A stretch of DNA of 64,000 bases from CAVSWT01 sp963746735 (GTDB lineage: Bacteria; Bacteroidota; Ignavibacteria; Ignavibacteriales; Ignavibacteriaceae), in the NCBI GenBank assembly GCA_963746735.1, contig CAVVCO010000012.1, positions 62,001-126,000 of the forward strand. The letters run 5' to 3'. The notes beneath the pieces are model-generated. The model was not told the DNA's origin and did no database searches. It worked only from the letters and a program-made list of their open reading frames with translations. The position numbers and the translations under genes are program-made. Each line of letters opens with the position of its first letter. Within the stretch, counting starts at the first letter, position 1. Below, piece by piece: positions 55,144 through 64,000 of the stretch.

Positions 55144-56305
55144 ATGAAATCAAATTTTATTCAATTTCACAAACCATATCAATCTGAAGATGAGATCAAC
55201 GAAGTTGTTGATACAATCAAATCCGGTTGGTGGACTACCGGCCCTAAAACTTTAAGATTTGAAAATGAGTTCAACAAATTTATCGGTTCAAAATATTCTG
55301 TATCTGTATAGCTCATGGACAGCCGCTGCTCATCTTGCACTTGAAGCTATTGGGTTGAAGCCTGGTGATGAAGTGATCATTCCTTCAATAACTTTTACAG
55401 CGACCGCTGAAATAGTATGTTACTTTGGAGCTAAGCCTGTTATCGTTGATGTTCAAGAAGACACACTTAATATTGACCCAAATGAAATTGAGAAGAAGAT
55501 AAATTCAAAAACGAGAGCAATTATTCCCGTTCATTACGGCGGCCAGCCTTGTGATATGGATGAAATAAATGGACTAGCGAAGAAAAATAATTTGAAAGTT
55601 ATTGAAGATGCCGCACATGCATTACCATCTTTTTATAAAAGTAAAAAGATTGGGACTCTAAGTGATGTGACTTGCTTTAGTTTTTATGCAACCAAAACTC
55701 TTGCTACCGGCGAAGGCGGAATGATTTGCACAAATGATGAAGCCATTGCTGAAAGATGTTCAGTTATGCGATTGCATGGAATTAATAAAGATGCATGGAA
55801 TAGATATTCTGAGAAAGGTAATTGGTATTATGAAGTTATTGCCCCAGGTTACAAATATAATTTTACAGATATTCAAGCTGCGTTGGGAATTGCACAACTA
55901 AAAAAGATTTCTAAAATGCTGGAGCTTCGCAAAAAAATTTATAACCAGTATAATGCAGCATTTGAGAAGAATAATCTTATAAAAATATTAAAAATTAAAA
56001 ATGACAGAGAATCATCACATCATTTATATCCGGTTCTCATTAACTTTGATGAGTTAAAAATAAATCGTTCACAGTTTATTAATGAATTGAAAAAGGGTGG
56101 TGTTGGAACTAGTGTCCATTTTATTCCTTTATATAGACATCCTTATTACAAGAATACTTTCAAATTAAAATATGATGACTTCCCGATTTCTGAAAAAGTC
56201 TATCCTAATATTGTTTCACTTCCAATTTGGCCTGGGATGACAAAGAAACAGGTGGAAAAGGTCATTTTTTCTGTACAAGAAACAATTTCCAAATTTCGTA
56301 AGTAA
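55144..56305 (+). CDS. DegT/DnrJ/EryC1/StrS-family sugar aminotransferase (one frameshift)
   Basis: ATG 55144 gives MKSNFIQFHKPYQSEDEINE and SGWWTTGPKTLRFENEF. A shift near 55305 then joins YSVSV to SSWTAAAHLALEAIGLKPG. Total ~387 residues. Further family motifs are EVIIPSITFTATAE, VIEDAAHALPSFYK and the PLP lysine in SFYATKTLATGEGGM. It is probably a UDP-sugar C4 aminotransferase (PglE/PseC type), given the PglF-like dehydratase and PglC-like transferase genes that follow. The shift is a likely base error. Confidence 0.87.
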
Positions 56306-56387
56306 TTTCATTTATTAGAAATATTTATTAAAAACGGTAAAAAATACGGAATTGAAGTATATATAAGAGGTTAAATAATTTCTATTT

Positions 56388-56987
56388 ATGTATTTATTCG
56401 TAAAAAAAATCTTTGATATTTTGGTTTCATTTTTGGCTTTAATTTTGCTTATACCTTTATTTATTAGTATTGCTATTGCAATTGTAGTTACATCAGGCTT
56501 GCCGGTGTTTTATCTACAGAAAAGAGTGGGGAAAGATTGGAAAGAATTTAGGGTCGTGAAATTTAGGACAATGATTAAAAACGCTGATAAAATTGATGTA
56601 AACTTATCTTCTTCAGATGACAATAGGGTGACTAAAATCGGCAGGATTTTAAGAAAATTTAAATTAGATGAGCTTCCCCAGTTTATAAATGTATTTATTG
56701 GAAACATGAGTATCGTTGGCCCACGTCCAGAGATTTTAAAGTATGCAAAATATTATCAAGGTGATTATTCAACAATACTGAAAGTTAAACCAGGCATATC
56801 TGATTTTGCTTCTTTAGCTTTTAGAAATGAAGAAATACTTTTAAGCAACAAAGCTGATAAAGAAAAGTTTTATTTAAATGTAATACTTCCGGAGAAAATT
56901 AAGCTGTATAAAAAATATTTAAAAGAAATTTCCTTTTTAGTTGATATTAAAATTATATTTGCCACGTTATTAGCAATTTTTAAATGA
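56388..56987 (+). CDS. Bacterial sugar transferase (PglC-like initiating phosphoglycosyl transferase)
   Basis: 199 residues, one re-entrant membrane helix at ~10-32. The family motifs are present in order: FYLQKRVGKDWKEF, VVKFRTM, the DELPQFINV motif and GNMSIVGPRPEILKY. It has no N-terminal membrane domain, so it is the small PglC/WecP-type monotopic enzyme. It puts the first sugar phosphate onto undecaprenyl phosphate. The next gene overlaps by 4 bases. Confidence 0.92.
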   Translation: MYLFVKKIFDILVSFLALILLIPLFISIAIAIVVTSGLPVFYLQKRVGKDWKEFRVVKFRTMIKNADKIDVNLSSSDDNRVTKIGRILRKFKLDELPQFINVFIGNMSIVGPRPEILKYAKYYQGDYSTILKVKPGISDFASLAFRNEEILLSNKADKEKFYLNVILPEKIKLYKKYLKEISFLVDIKIIFATLLAIFK

Positions 56988-58921
56988 AAAAAATTATAAC
57001 CAATATTTTGTATCCTTCTTTCCTGAAAAGGAAAATACTTTTTACACTTTTAGATGTTATAGCTTTCTCACTTTCGTTTTATTGGGCTTTTCAAATTAGA
57101 AGTGAATTTAGTGGGTTCGAACAATTTGAGAAAAACATTTTACTCTTCATTCTTATTTTCATACCTATTAAAGTTATTGTTTTTTACTCACTCAAGCTTT
57201 ATAATATTTCCTGGCGGTTAGTTTCACTTCAAGATGTTGCAAATATAGCTAAGGCAAGTACTTTAAGCAGCGGCGTTTTATTTATTATAATTTATGGCAC
57301 TCAATTGCCGGTGTTTGCTGGCTTTCCGCGCAGCATATTATTAATTGATTTGATTTTAACTTTTGTCATTTCTTCAGGATTTAAAATTTCCAAAAGAATG
57401 TATGTTGAAGTCATGCGCCAGAGCATTGGTACTTCGGAGTTAAAAAGAACTTTAATTGTCGGTGCAGGCAGCAGCGGTGAGCAGCTTATTCGTGATATAA
57501 AGAGAAGTCCAAAAAGAAGTTTTCATCCAGTTGGATTTGTGGATGATGATTCCGTAAAACAAAATATATATCTTCAAGGTATAAGAGTTTTAGGCAAAAC
57601 CAGCCAGCTAAAAGAGATTATTAATAAATACAATATTGAATCTGTTTTAATATCAGTTCTTTCAGCAGATCGTCAATTTCATAGAAAAATTTTGAATATG
57701 GCGCGTGATGCAGGGATTAATGATATAAAGGTTATCAACTCTGTTAATGATATTTCAAATTCAGTGCAGGTTGGTGTAAAAGATATTCGCGATATTGACT
57801 TAAGTGATTTGATTGGCAGGCAGGCTGTTTCCATAAATACAAAAGAAATAGTTGGGTTTTTAAATGGCAGACGGGTTCTTATTACCGGTGCTGCCGGTTC
57901 AATCGGCTCAGAGATTGCCCGTCAGGTATTAAATTATAAACCTGAACAAATTGGAATTCTGGATATTAATGAAAGTGACCTGGCAAATCTTGAATTACAA
58001 CTTTCGCGGGATTTCCCATCTGCTAATATTCAAATGTTCTTATGCGATATTTCTAACGAACAAAAATTGGAAAAGATTTTTGCTGAGTTTAAGCCGGATA
58101 CAATATTTCATGCAGCAGCATATAAGCATGTTCCTGTTATGGAAAAGTTTCCCGAAGAAGCTGTTCGAGTTAATATTTTAGGGACTAAAATTTTATCTGA
58201 TCTTTCAATCGCTTTTAATGTTAAAAACTTTATACTTATTTCAACTGATAAAGCAGTGAATCCAACCAGCATAATGGGTGCTTCCAAAAGGATTGCTGAA
58301 CACATAGTAACCGGCGCAGGAAAACATGGCCCTACAAACTTTGTAGCAGTTAGATTTGGAAATGTTATCGGCAGCAGAGGAAGTGCATTACCGATTTTTA
58401 TTGAACAATTAAAAAACGGCGGGCCAATAACAATTACACATCCTGAGATGCGAAGGTATTTTATGACAATTCCTGAAGCTGTAGCACTTGTTCTTCAAGC
58501 TGCTGTATCAGGTAGAAGCGGGGATGTATTTGTGCTGGATATGGGCGAGCCGATAAAAATTGTTGACCTGGCCAGAGATTTAATTTTACTTAATAATTTA
58601 GTGCCGGATAAAGACATAAAAATCGAGTTTACCGGAATCCGCGAAGGCGAAAAGCTTTATGAAGAAGTGCTTACTGCCGAAGAAGGAGTGATTGCAACAA
58701 ATCATTCAAAGATTTTTAAAGCCAGATTAGTATATATGCAAAATAAGACTTCTATTGATTTTATGATCGAAGATTTTAAGCAGCTAATTGGAAATGCAAC
58801 TAAAAAGGAATGGCAGCTGCTTTTCAAAAATTATGTCCCTACTTTGCAGGCAGACATTGCATTTGAAAATATGGAAGATAATACAATAGATATTAATACA
58901 TTTAAGTCTTCCTCAAAATAA
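56984..58921 (+). CDS. UDP-sugar 4,6-dehydratase (PglF/WbpM/CapD-like)
   Basis: 645 residues. Four N-terminal transmembrane helices (~15-135), a Rossmann-like CoA-binding-type domain with TLIVGAGSSGEQLIRDIKRS, and the SDR catalytic domain with VLITGAAGSIGSEIARQVL and PTSIMGASKRIAEHIV. Such proteins convert UDP-GlcNAc to UDP-4-keto-6-deoxy-GlcNAc, the substrate for the aminotransferase encoded two genes upstream. The set resembles the bacillosamine pathway without its acetyltransferase (PglD). Confidence 0.93.
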   Translation: MKKIITNILYPSFLKRKILFTLLDVIAFSLSFYWAFQIRSEFSGFEQFEKNILLFILIFIPIKVIVFYSLKLYNISWRLVSLQDVANIAKASTLSSGVLFIIIYGTQLPVFAGFPRSILLIDLILTFVISSGFKISKRMYVEVMRQSIGTSELKRTLIVGAGSSGEQLIRDIKRSPKRSFHPVGFVDDDSVKQNIYLQGIRVLGKTSQLKEIINKYNIESVLISVLSADRQFHRKILNMARDAGINDIKVINSVNDISNSVQVGVKDIRDIDLSDLIGRQAVSINTKEIVGFLNGRRVLITGAAGSIGSEIARQVLNYKPEQIGILDINESDLANLELQLSRDFPSANIQMFLCDISNEQKLEKIFAEFKPDTIFHAAAYKHVPVMEKFPEEAVRVNILGTKILSDLSIAFNVKNFILISTDKAVNPTSIMGASKRIAEHIVTGAGKHGPTNFVAVRFGNVIGSRGSALPIFIEQLKNGGPITITHPEMRRYFMTIPEAVALVLQAAVSGRSGDVFVLDMGEPIKIVDLARDLILLNNLVPDKDIKIEFTGIREGEKLYEEVLTAEEGVIATNHSKIFKARLVYMQNKTSIDFMIEDFKQLIGNATKKEWQLLFKNYVPTLQADIAFENMEDNTIDINTFKSSSK

Positions 58922-58978
58922 TTTTGTTAAAGTAAAATATTTATATAATTTCATCCTCTCTAAATTCATTTCAACTTG

Positions 58979-60670
58979 ATGAGACAAATTTCATTTTTTA
59001 AAATTTTCTTATTCGCTATTTTTTTCAGTTATTCTTATCAAGTGCTTCTATATTCTCAAATAGAAAATATTCCTGCTGATCACCCTGTTTATTTGTTCTT
59101 AAAAAAAATGCAAGTGCAGGGAATTATCAAAGATTATAATGATGTGGTTATTCCTTTATCAAGAAAAAAAATAATTGAATTGCTCTCCGAAGTCGAAAAA
59201 AATAAATCGGAGTTAAGCAAAGTAGATTATGAATATTTACAAAGGATGAAAGAAAAAATTTATCCTATTGATCAATTATCTGATTCTACTGTAAACTTGT
59301 TTGATAGTTTCCCTTCGGAATTCGTTCACAACTTAATCTCTGATCATCAAAAACATTTGTACTCATATAAAGACTCTTTAGTTTCTTTTAATATAGAACC
59401 TTCAGTTGAATATAAATATTTATACAGCAGCGGGTTTAAAAATAATTCTTCACTTTTTGATTTTGGTGGAATTGCAAGAGGGTCTTATGACAATTGGTTC
59501 GGCTTTTATGTAAAAGCAACCAACGGAATTCAAATAGGAAACCGCAGCGTTGCCCGGTTAGATAAAAGAGTAGAACAAAGCTTTACTTTCAATAATACAG
59601 GCTTAAATAATTTCGACAACACAGAAGGTTATCTTAGATTCGAAAAAGGAATAATTAATCTTCAGCTTGGTAGAGAACGAATTTTATGGGGTACGGGCTA
59701 CATAAATAAGTTACAATTAAGTAACAATCCGCCGATATTTGATTTTGTAAAATTTAACATTGCGTACAAAACTTTAAGCTACTCTTTTATTCATGGCTGG
59801 CTCGTTCATCCTAGGATTGACTATCATGTCGATTCGCTGAATTTAGACATTCGCACAAAGCCGGCAAAGTATGTGGCAATCAGCCGTTTGAACTACAATC
59901 CTACTTCAGCCGTAAATCTTGGAATATCTCAATCAATAATTTATTCAAACCGTCCGTTCGAATTAGCGTATTTAAATCCATTTTTATTTTGGGAATCAGC
60001 ACAGCGATCAATGAATGATCTTGACAATTCATTTTTAACTTTTGATGGAAGATTTTTATTTACGAATGGATTTGAATTGAATTCATCAATCATGTTCGAT
60101 GATATAAATTTTAAAAGATTATTTAAAGGAGAATGGGCAGGAAGCAATAACGGTACGGCCTGGCAAATAGGAGGCTTTTTTACCAATCCAATTTTGCCGG
60201 ATAACGTGATTTTTAGAATTGAATATATACAAATAAGGCCTTATATTTTTTCCCATCCCGGAGGTTATGCCGATTTAACTTATACATCGAACGGATATTT
60301 GCTCGGGACAAATTTACAACCAAATTCAACTTTGTTTTCTCTCAAGCTTGATTATCAATTTACCTCAAAAATTTCTGCCGGGATTAAATTTGATCATCAG
60401 CTTCACGGAAAAAATGTTTACGAAAACGGAAAGTTAATCAAAAATGTTGGCGGTGATGCTTTTCAAAATTATAGATATGAAGATCCTCCATTTTCTTATT
60501 TGCTCGACGGGATTAGAGAAGTGAATGATGAAATAGCTTTTAATTTTGAGTATGAATTTACATACGGAATTTATTTCGATTTTGTTTTTCAACATCAAAA
60601 ATATTCTTCGGAAAATGTTATCACAAATGACAATAATTTTTGGGCTTCGCTTAAATTGAATTTTGAATAA
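58979..60670 (+). CDS. Wzi-like capsule-assembly outer-membrane protein
   Basis: 563 residues from ATG 58979 (a TTG precedes by one codon). Signal peptide ~1-25 (FLFAIFFSYSYQVLLYS). The N-terminal helical part (~30-90) includes ADHPVYLFLKKMQVQGIIKD. The rest is beta-barrel-like with alternating aromatic residues, LGRERILWGTGYINKLQ and YLNPFLFWESAQRSM. Wzi-family proteins are 18-stranded barrels that help retain capsule at the cell surface. It ends the polysaccharide operon. Confidence 0.8.
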   Translation: MRQISFFKIFLFAIFFSYSYQVLLYSQIENIPADHPVYLFLKKMQVQGIIKDYNDVVIPLSRKKIIELLSEVEKNKSELSKVDYEYLQRMKEKIYPIDQLSDSTVNLFDSFPSEFVHNLISDHQKHLYSYKDSLVSFNIEPSVEYKYLYSSGFKNNSSLFDFGGIARGSYDNWFGFYVKATNGIQIGNRSVARLDKRVEQSFTFNNTGLNNFDNTEGYLRFEKGIINLQLGRERILWGTGYINKLQLSNNPPIFDFVKFNIAYKTLSYSFIHGWLVHPRIDYHVDSLNLDIRTKPAKYVAISRLNYNPTSAVNLGISQSIIYSNRPFELAYLNPFLFWESAQRSMNDLDNSFLTFDGRFLFTNGFELNSSIMFDDINFKRLFKGEWAGSNNGTAWQIGGFFTNPILPDNVIFRIEYIQIRPYIFSHPGGYADLTYTSNGYLLGTNLQPNSTLFSLKLDYQFTSKISAGIKFDHQLHGKNVYENGKLIKNVGGDAFQNYRYEDPPFSYLLDGIREVNDEIAFNFEYEFTYGIYFDFVFQHQKYSSENVITNDNNFWASLKLNFE

Positions 60671-60782
60671 TAAATAAAAACGTTCATAAGTATTTGTTAA
60701 AATTGGGGCTTGGCGATTTTTCCCCCTTGTTCTAAATCATACAAAAATCTATGTTATGTGCTGAATTTGAAAAAGGTTGTTA

Positions 60783-63700
60783 ATGAAGTTAAAGTACTTT
60801 TTATTGACTTTTGCAATTGTCTGCTCACCAATTTGGGGACAATCTTATAAGGTTTTAGAATCAAAGTCCGATCATATTATCATTGAATTTAATTTTAATA
60901 ATAAATTTCCACTTGTAGATAAAAATATAAACGGTAAAACATTCACGACTGTAAAAAGTGATGAGCAATCTGCTGCTAAAATTGGGGAACCGAATTTACC
61001 TAAAGTTGATGTGAATATTGGAGTCCCTAGATCATCTGCTCCTTCTTTATTGATAATTAATGACGAGAAGAAATTATTTGCTAATAAGTTTATCACTCCT
61101 TTTGCAGATTCATTAATTGATGGTACTAAACCTGAATCATTTCAAAAGAATATTTATCAGACTAATAAGTATTACCCGGAAGTTAATTCTAAAATCTCTA
61201 ACGATTTTGTGTTTCGGTTTTCTAGGATTATAACTTTAAGTGTTTATCCGTTTCAGTTCAATCCTGTTACCAGGGAATTGATTAAAAATGAAAAATTAAT
61301 AGTTAGGATTAATTTTAATTCATTACAATCAGCAGCAGCTAGTTACAATTCGATTAATGATAAAACAGATTCTGAAATATTAAAATCGACTGTTATTAAT
61401 TTTAAAGAAGCTAAAAACTGGATAAGTAAATCCTCTAAAAATTTATCAAAACCTGTCTTAGATAATTACTGGTACAATCCTCAAAAAAATTATTATAAGA
61501 TTTATCTGAAAGATAAAGGTGTTTACAGGTTAACTTATGATTATTTAATTAACGCCGGGTTGCCTGTTCAAAATATTCCAGTAAATAAATTTGAAATGTT
61601 TAATGATGAAAAAGAGATCCCAATTTATGTTAAAGATGCAGATTCCAATAATGTGTTTGACAATGGTGATTATATTGAATTTGTAGGCTATCCTCCTAAA
61701 GCCACACCATATTGCTGGCAAAATATTTATAATCTTTCAAATGTTTATTGGTTATCTTATGAAGCTGATACATCGGGCTTACATTTTAAACAAATTGACG
61801 GAACACCAAAAAATTGGGTACATGATTTTCAAATAACTAAGGCTGTAGATCATTATGAAAAAGATTCGTTATATGAACGTTTAGGACATGCAGTAAATGA
61901 TAAACGTGATTATTGGTTATGGGGCAAATCTTCCGGTCAAAATGGAAATCTTTTAGAGCTATTTTCTGCAAATTTTTTGACCCCATCTAATCTTTTATTA
62001 GACTCCACTAAAATTACTGTTAGGTTAAATGTACATGGAATGACTACTAATGAAAGGGTTAATCCGGATCATAAAATTAAAGTTTCATTAACCTCACAGC
62101 CTATTGGAACTTTTACCTGGGACGGCCCTACAGCAGCTACATTTAAAACTACTATTGATTTGAATAATACACACATTTACCCGGATGTTAATTATTTCCA
62201 AGTTGCCGCTAATGGCGACATACCGGCTGATCCGATTTATCCTTTAGCTACGAAGTCTGATGAAATAAGAGTTAATTGGTTTGAATTTGAATACTGGAAA
62301 GAATTAAGATGCCGATGGTAATCATTTCATGTTTACAAGTGCTCCCGGCTATTATGGTATGACAAGATATAATGTGTATAGCTGGAAAGAAGATAATATG
62401 AAGATTTTTATTCCCCAGAATGGAGAAATAATAACAAATGCAAATATAACACATGATATTTATGGAAGCACATTATATTGGATATGATGTAGAAGATACA
62501 ACAGAATTTTTCTGTACTGCTGAAAATTATTATTTACTACCGGATTCATTAGTTAACGATAATCATGTTTCTGATTTAAGAAATACTGCCAATGGAGCAG
62601 ATTACATAATAATAACTCATGAAAAATTTTTAACTATTGCACAGCAGCTTTATGATTTAAGAACTAAAAGATTTCCCTGATACTTCTATTCAAAATCCAA
62701 GAATTAAAATTGTTCAAGTTCAGGATATTTATGATGAATTTTCCGGTGGATTACTTGATCCTTATGCCCTGCAAAAATTTGTTAAATATGCATTCGAAAA
62801 CTGGCAATCACCGGCGCCAGTTTATGTTGTTCTTATTGGCGACATGAGTTATGATTATCGACACCTATTAGCTGATAGCCGTCCTAATTTTATTCCTTCA
62901 ATTCCATATCATGCTTATACATATGGGCAATCAGCAAGTGATAATAATATAGTTACTGTTAATGGAAATGACTTAGTGCCTGATCTTGCTATTGGAAGAA
63001 TATCCATTGAAACTTTGGATGAAGGGGAAGTCATAATTCAAAAATTAAGCTCATACCCTGGTGACAATTCAAAAAAATGGAAACAGAATGTATTACTAGT
63101 TGCATCCGGTCAGGATAATGCAGATGAGCTTGTACATAATTTTAATGATGAATGTTTCTTTCTAGAAGATACATATTTAAATCCAAATGGATTAACAGCA
63201 ACTAAAGTTTTCCGATATCCAAATAAGCCAAGACAATATCCCTTTCAAGGAGATGGCCCTGAAATTCGTGCGGCATTTAATGATGGAGCCGTTATAGCAA
63301 ATTATTATGGACATGGCGGCAGCGCTCAATGGGATCTAGTCTTTCATTAATGATGATATTTATGAATTGAATAATGGAGCAAAACTTCCGTTTATTAGCA
63401 GTGTTACTTGTTATACAGCTCATTTCGATAATCAAGATGCATTTGGGGAAAAATTTTTGAAAGTTGCCGATAAAGGTTGTATTGCTTTTTGGGGCAGTTC
63501 TGGTTTAACCTGGTGGGAAACTGGGGTATCTATAAATAAAATTTTTTATGATGAGACATTTAATAAAAAAGAATATATTTCTGGTAAAGCTATTCTAAAT
63601 TCAAAAATAAGATTGGGAGCTGCACCACCATATAATGCAAGCCAGGTTGCTTTGCTTACATTGTTTGGGGATCCGGTTTTGAAGTTAGCAATTCCTGACA

Positions 63701-64000
63701 AGCCAGATTTTGTTATAAATCCAAGTGATCTTTCTATTAGTCCGGAAAACCCCACCACGACAGATACTATAAAAGTAAAAGTTAATGTAAATAATTTAGG
63801 AACTACATTCCAACCTGATTCAGTTGTATTAGAGTTATTTGCTTCATCTTCCGACACATCTTATAAGATTGGAAGTTATAAATTCCCAAACTTTGGAGAA
63901 AAGGATTCAACAATATTTAATTGGATTCCCAAAAAAGGAGGACTATATAAATTAACTGCAAAAATTAATGAAACTAATGTAATTCCTGAAATGGATAACT
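60783..64000 (+). CDS. C25 (gingipain-like) cysteine peptidase, frameshifted and cut by the window edge
   Basis: ATG 60783 encodes a signal peptide (ending SPIWG), then a C25 propeptide-like region (KIGEPNLPKVDVNIGVPR). Shifts near 62305, 62480, 62680 and 63345 join the catalytic domain: DYIIITHEKFLTIAQQL, VYVVLIGDMSYDY and IGRISIETLDEGE. The catalytic His is in YYGHGGSAQWD (codon 63312) and the catalytic Cys in SSVTCYTAHFD (codon 63409), so the dyad is intact. A CARDB-like beta domain (PSDLSISPENPTTTD) follows and continues past the window end. It is either the T9SS sortase PorU, which cuts and anchors sorting domains, or a secreted gingipain-like protease. Confidence 0.8.

Noticed and set aside
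1..64000. tRNA, rRNA or riboswitch genes
   Set aside because: No cloverleaf, rRNA core sequence or known aptamer pattern was noticed by eye; a covariance-model scan would be needed to be sure.

Overview
The window is AT-rich, densely coded DNA from a free-living bacterium of the Bacteroidota/Chlorobi side of the tree, most likely the Ignavibacteria. This is inferred, not proven. The reasons are: repeated C-terminal type IX secretion (T9SS) sorting signals of the form YPNPFNPxTxIKY, a gingipain-like C25 peptidase, several promoters with the Bacteroidota-type TAnnTTTG element, small-type PurL with separate PurS and PurQ, and dispersed palindromes around GAGCCTGTCGAAG. No rRNA, tRNA, CRISPR array, integrase or transposase was found. 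Many conserved genes (purL, rlmB, namZ, a CcoG/NapH-like gene, an aminotransferase, the C25 peptidase) are split by single-base shifts, often in homopolymers. This looks mostly like uncorrected assembly error, so most 'broken' genes are probably intact in the cell.

Layout. 0-5 kb: thioesterase tail, DnaQ-fold exonuclease, SRPBCC protein, purL and a YihY-family membrane protein. 4.8-8.1 kb: a DUF2231 membrane protein, response regulator and histidine kinase, then an exported rubrerythrin; both promoters carry the same three-fold TTTARR repeat. 8.2-10.7 kb: a nitrosative-stress module made of an Rrf2 (NsrR-like) regulator with a perfect palindromic operator, a CcoG/NapH-like ferredoxin membrane protein and the iron-sulfur repair protein Ric. 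10.6-14.0 kb: the most unusual part. The 3' end of ric plus its terminator hairpin occurs three times, and between the copies lie an orphan AbrB-type antitoxin gene and the eroded remains of an OLD-nuclease/UvrD-helicase pair (class 2 OLD, Gabija-like) on the opposite strand. 14.0-18.6 kb: a GT39 glycosyltransferase, Sco1 and PCuAC copper chaperones, and a large uncharacterised Rossmann protein. 18.8-23.1 kb: TPR protein, EIIA-Ntr-like protein, hisS, lgt, rlmB.

23.1-30.2 kb: four consecutive T9SS cargo genes (one decayed). Their sorting-domain DNA is nearly identical in three, and each carries a palindromic element inserted at the same point inside the coding sequence. 30.3-39.3 kb (minus strand): lipoprotein, NamZ muramidase, ndk, sucD, gatA, two tatA-like genes, purQ, purS, pssA, psd and a degenerate PurC-like protein. 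39.5-43.2 kb: ybaB, recR, a methyltransferase, two lipoproteins, ftsX.

43.4-60.7 kb: a surface-polysaccharide locus with Wza-like export protein, Wzz-like chain-length protein, UDP-glucuronate decarboxylase, MurJ-like flippase, four glycosyltransferase or polymerase genes, two methyltransferases, a UDP-sugar C4 aminotransferase, a PglC-like sugar-phosphate transferase, a PglF/CapD-like dehydratase and a Wzi-like outer-membrane protein. Together they can make nucleotide sugars, start a glycan on undecaprenyl phosphate, extend, flip, polymerise and export it. 60.8 kb to the end: a C25 cysteine peptidase cut off by the window edge.
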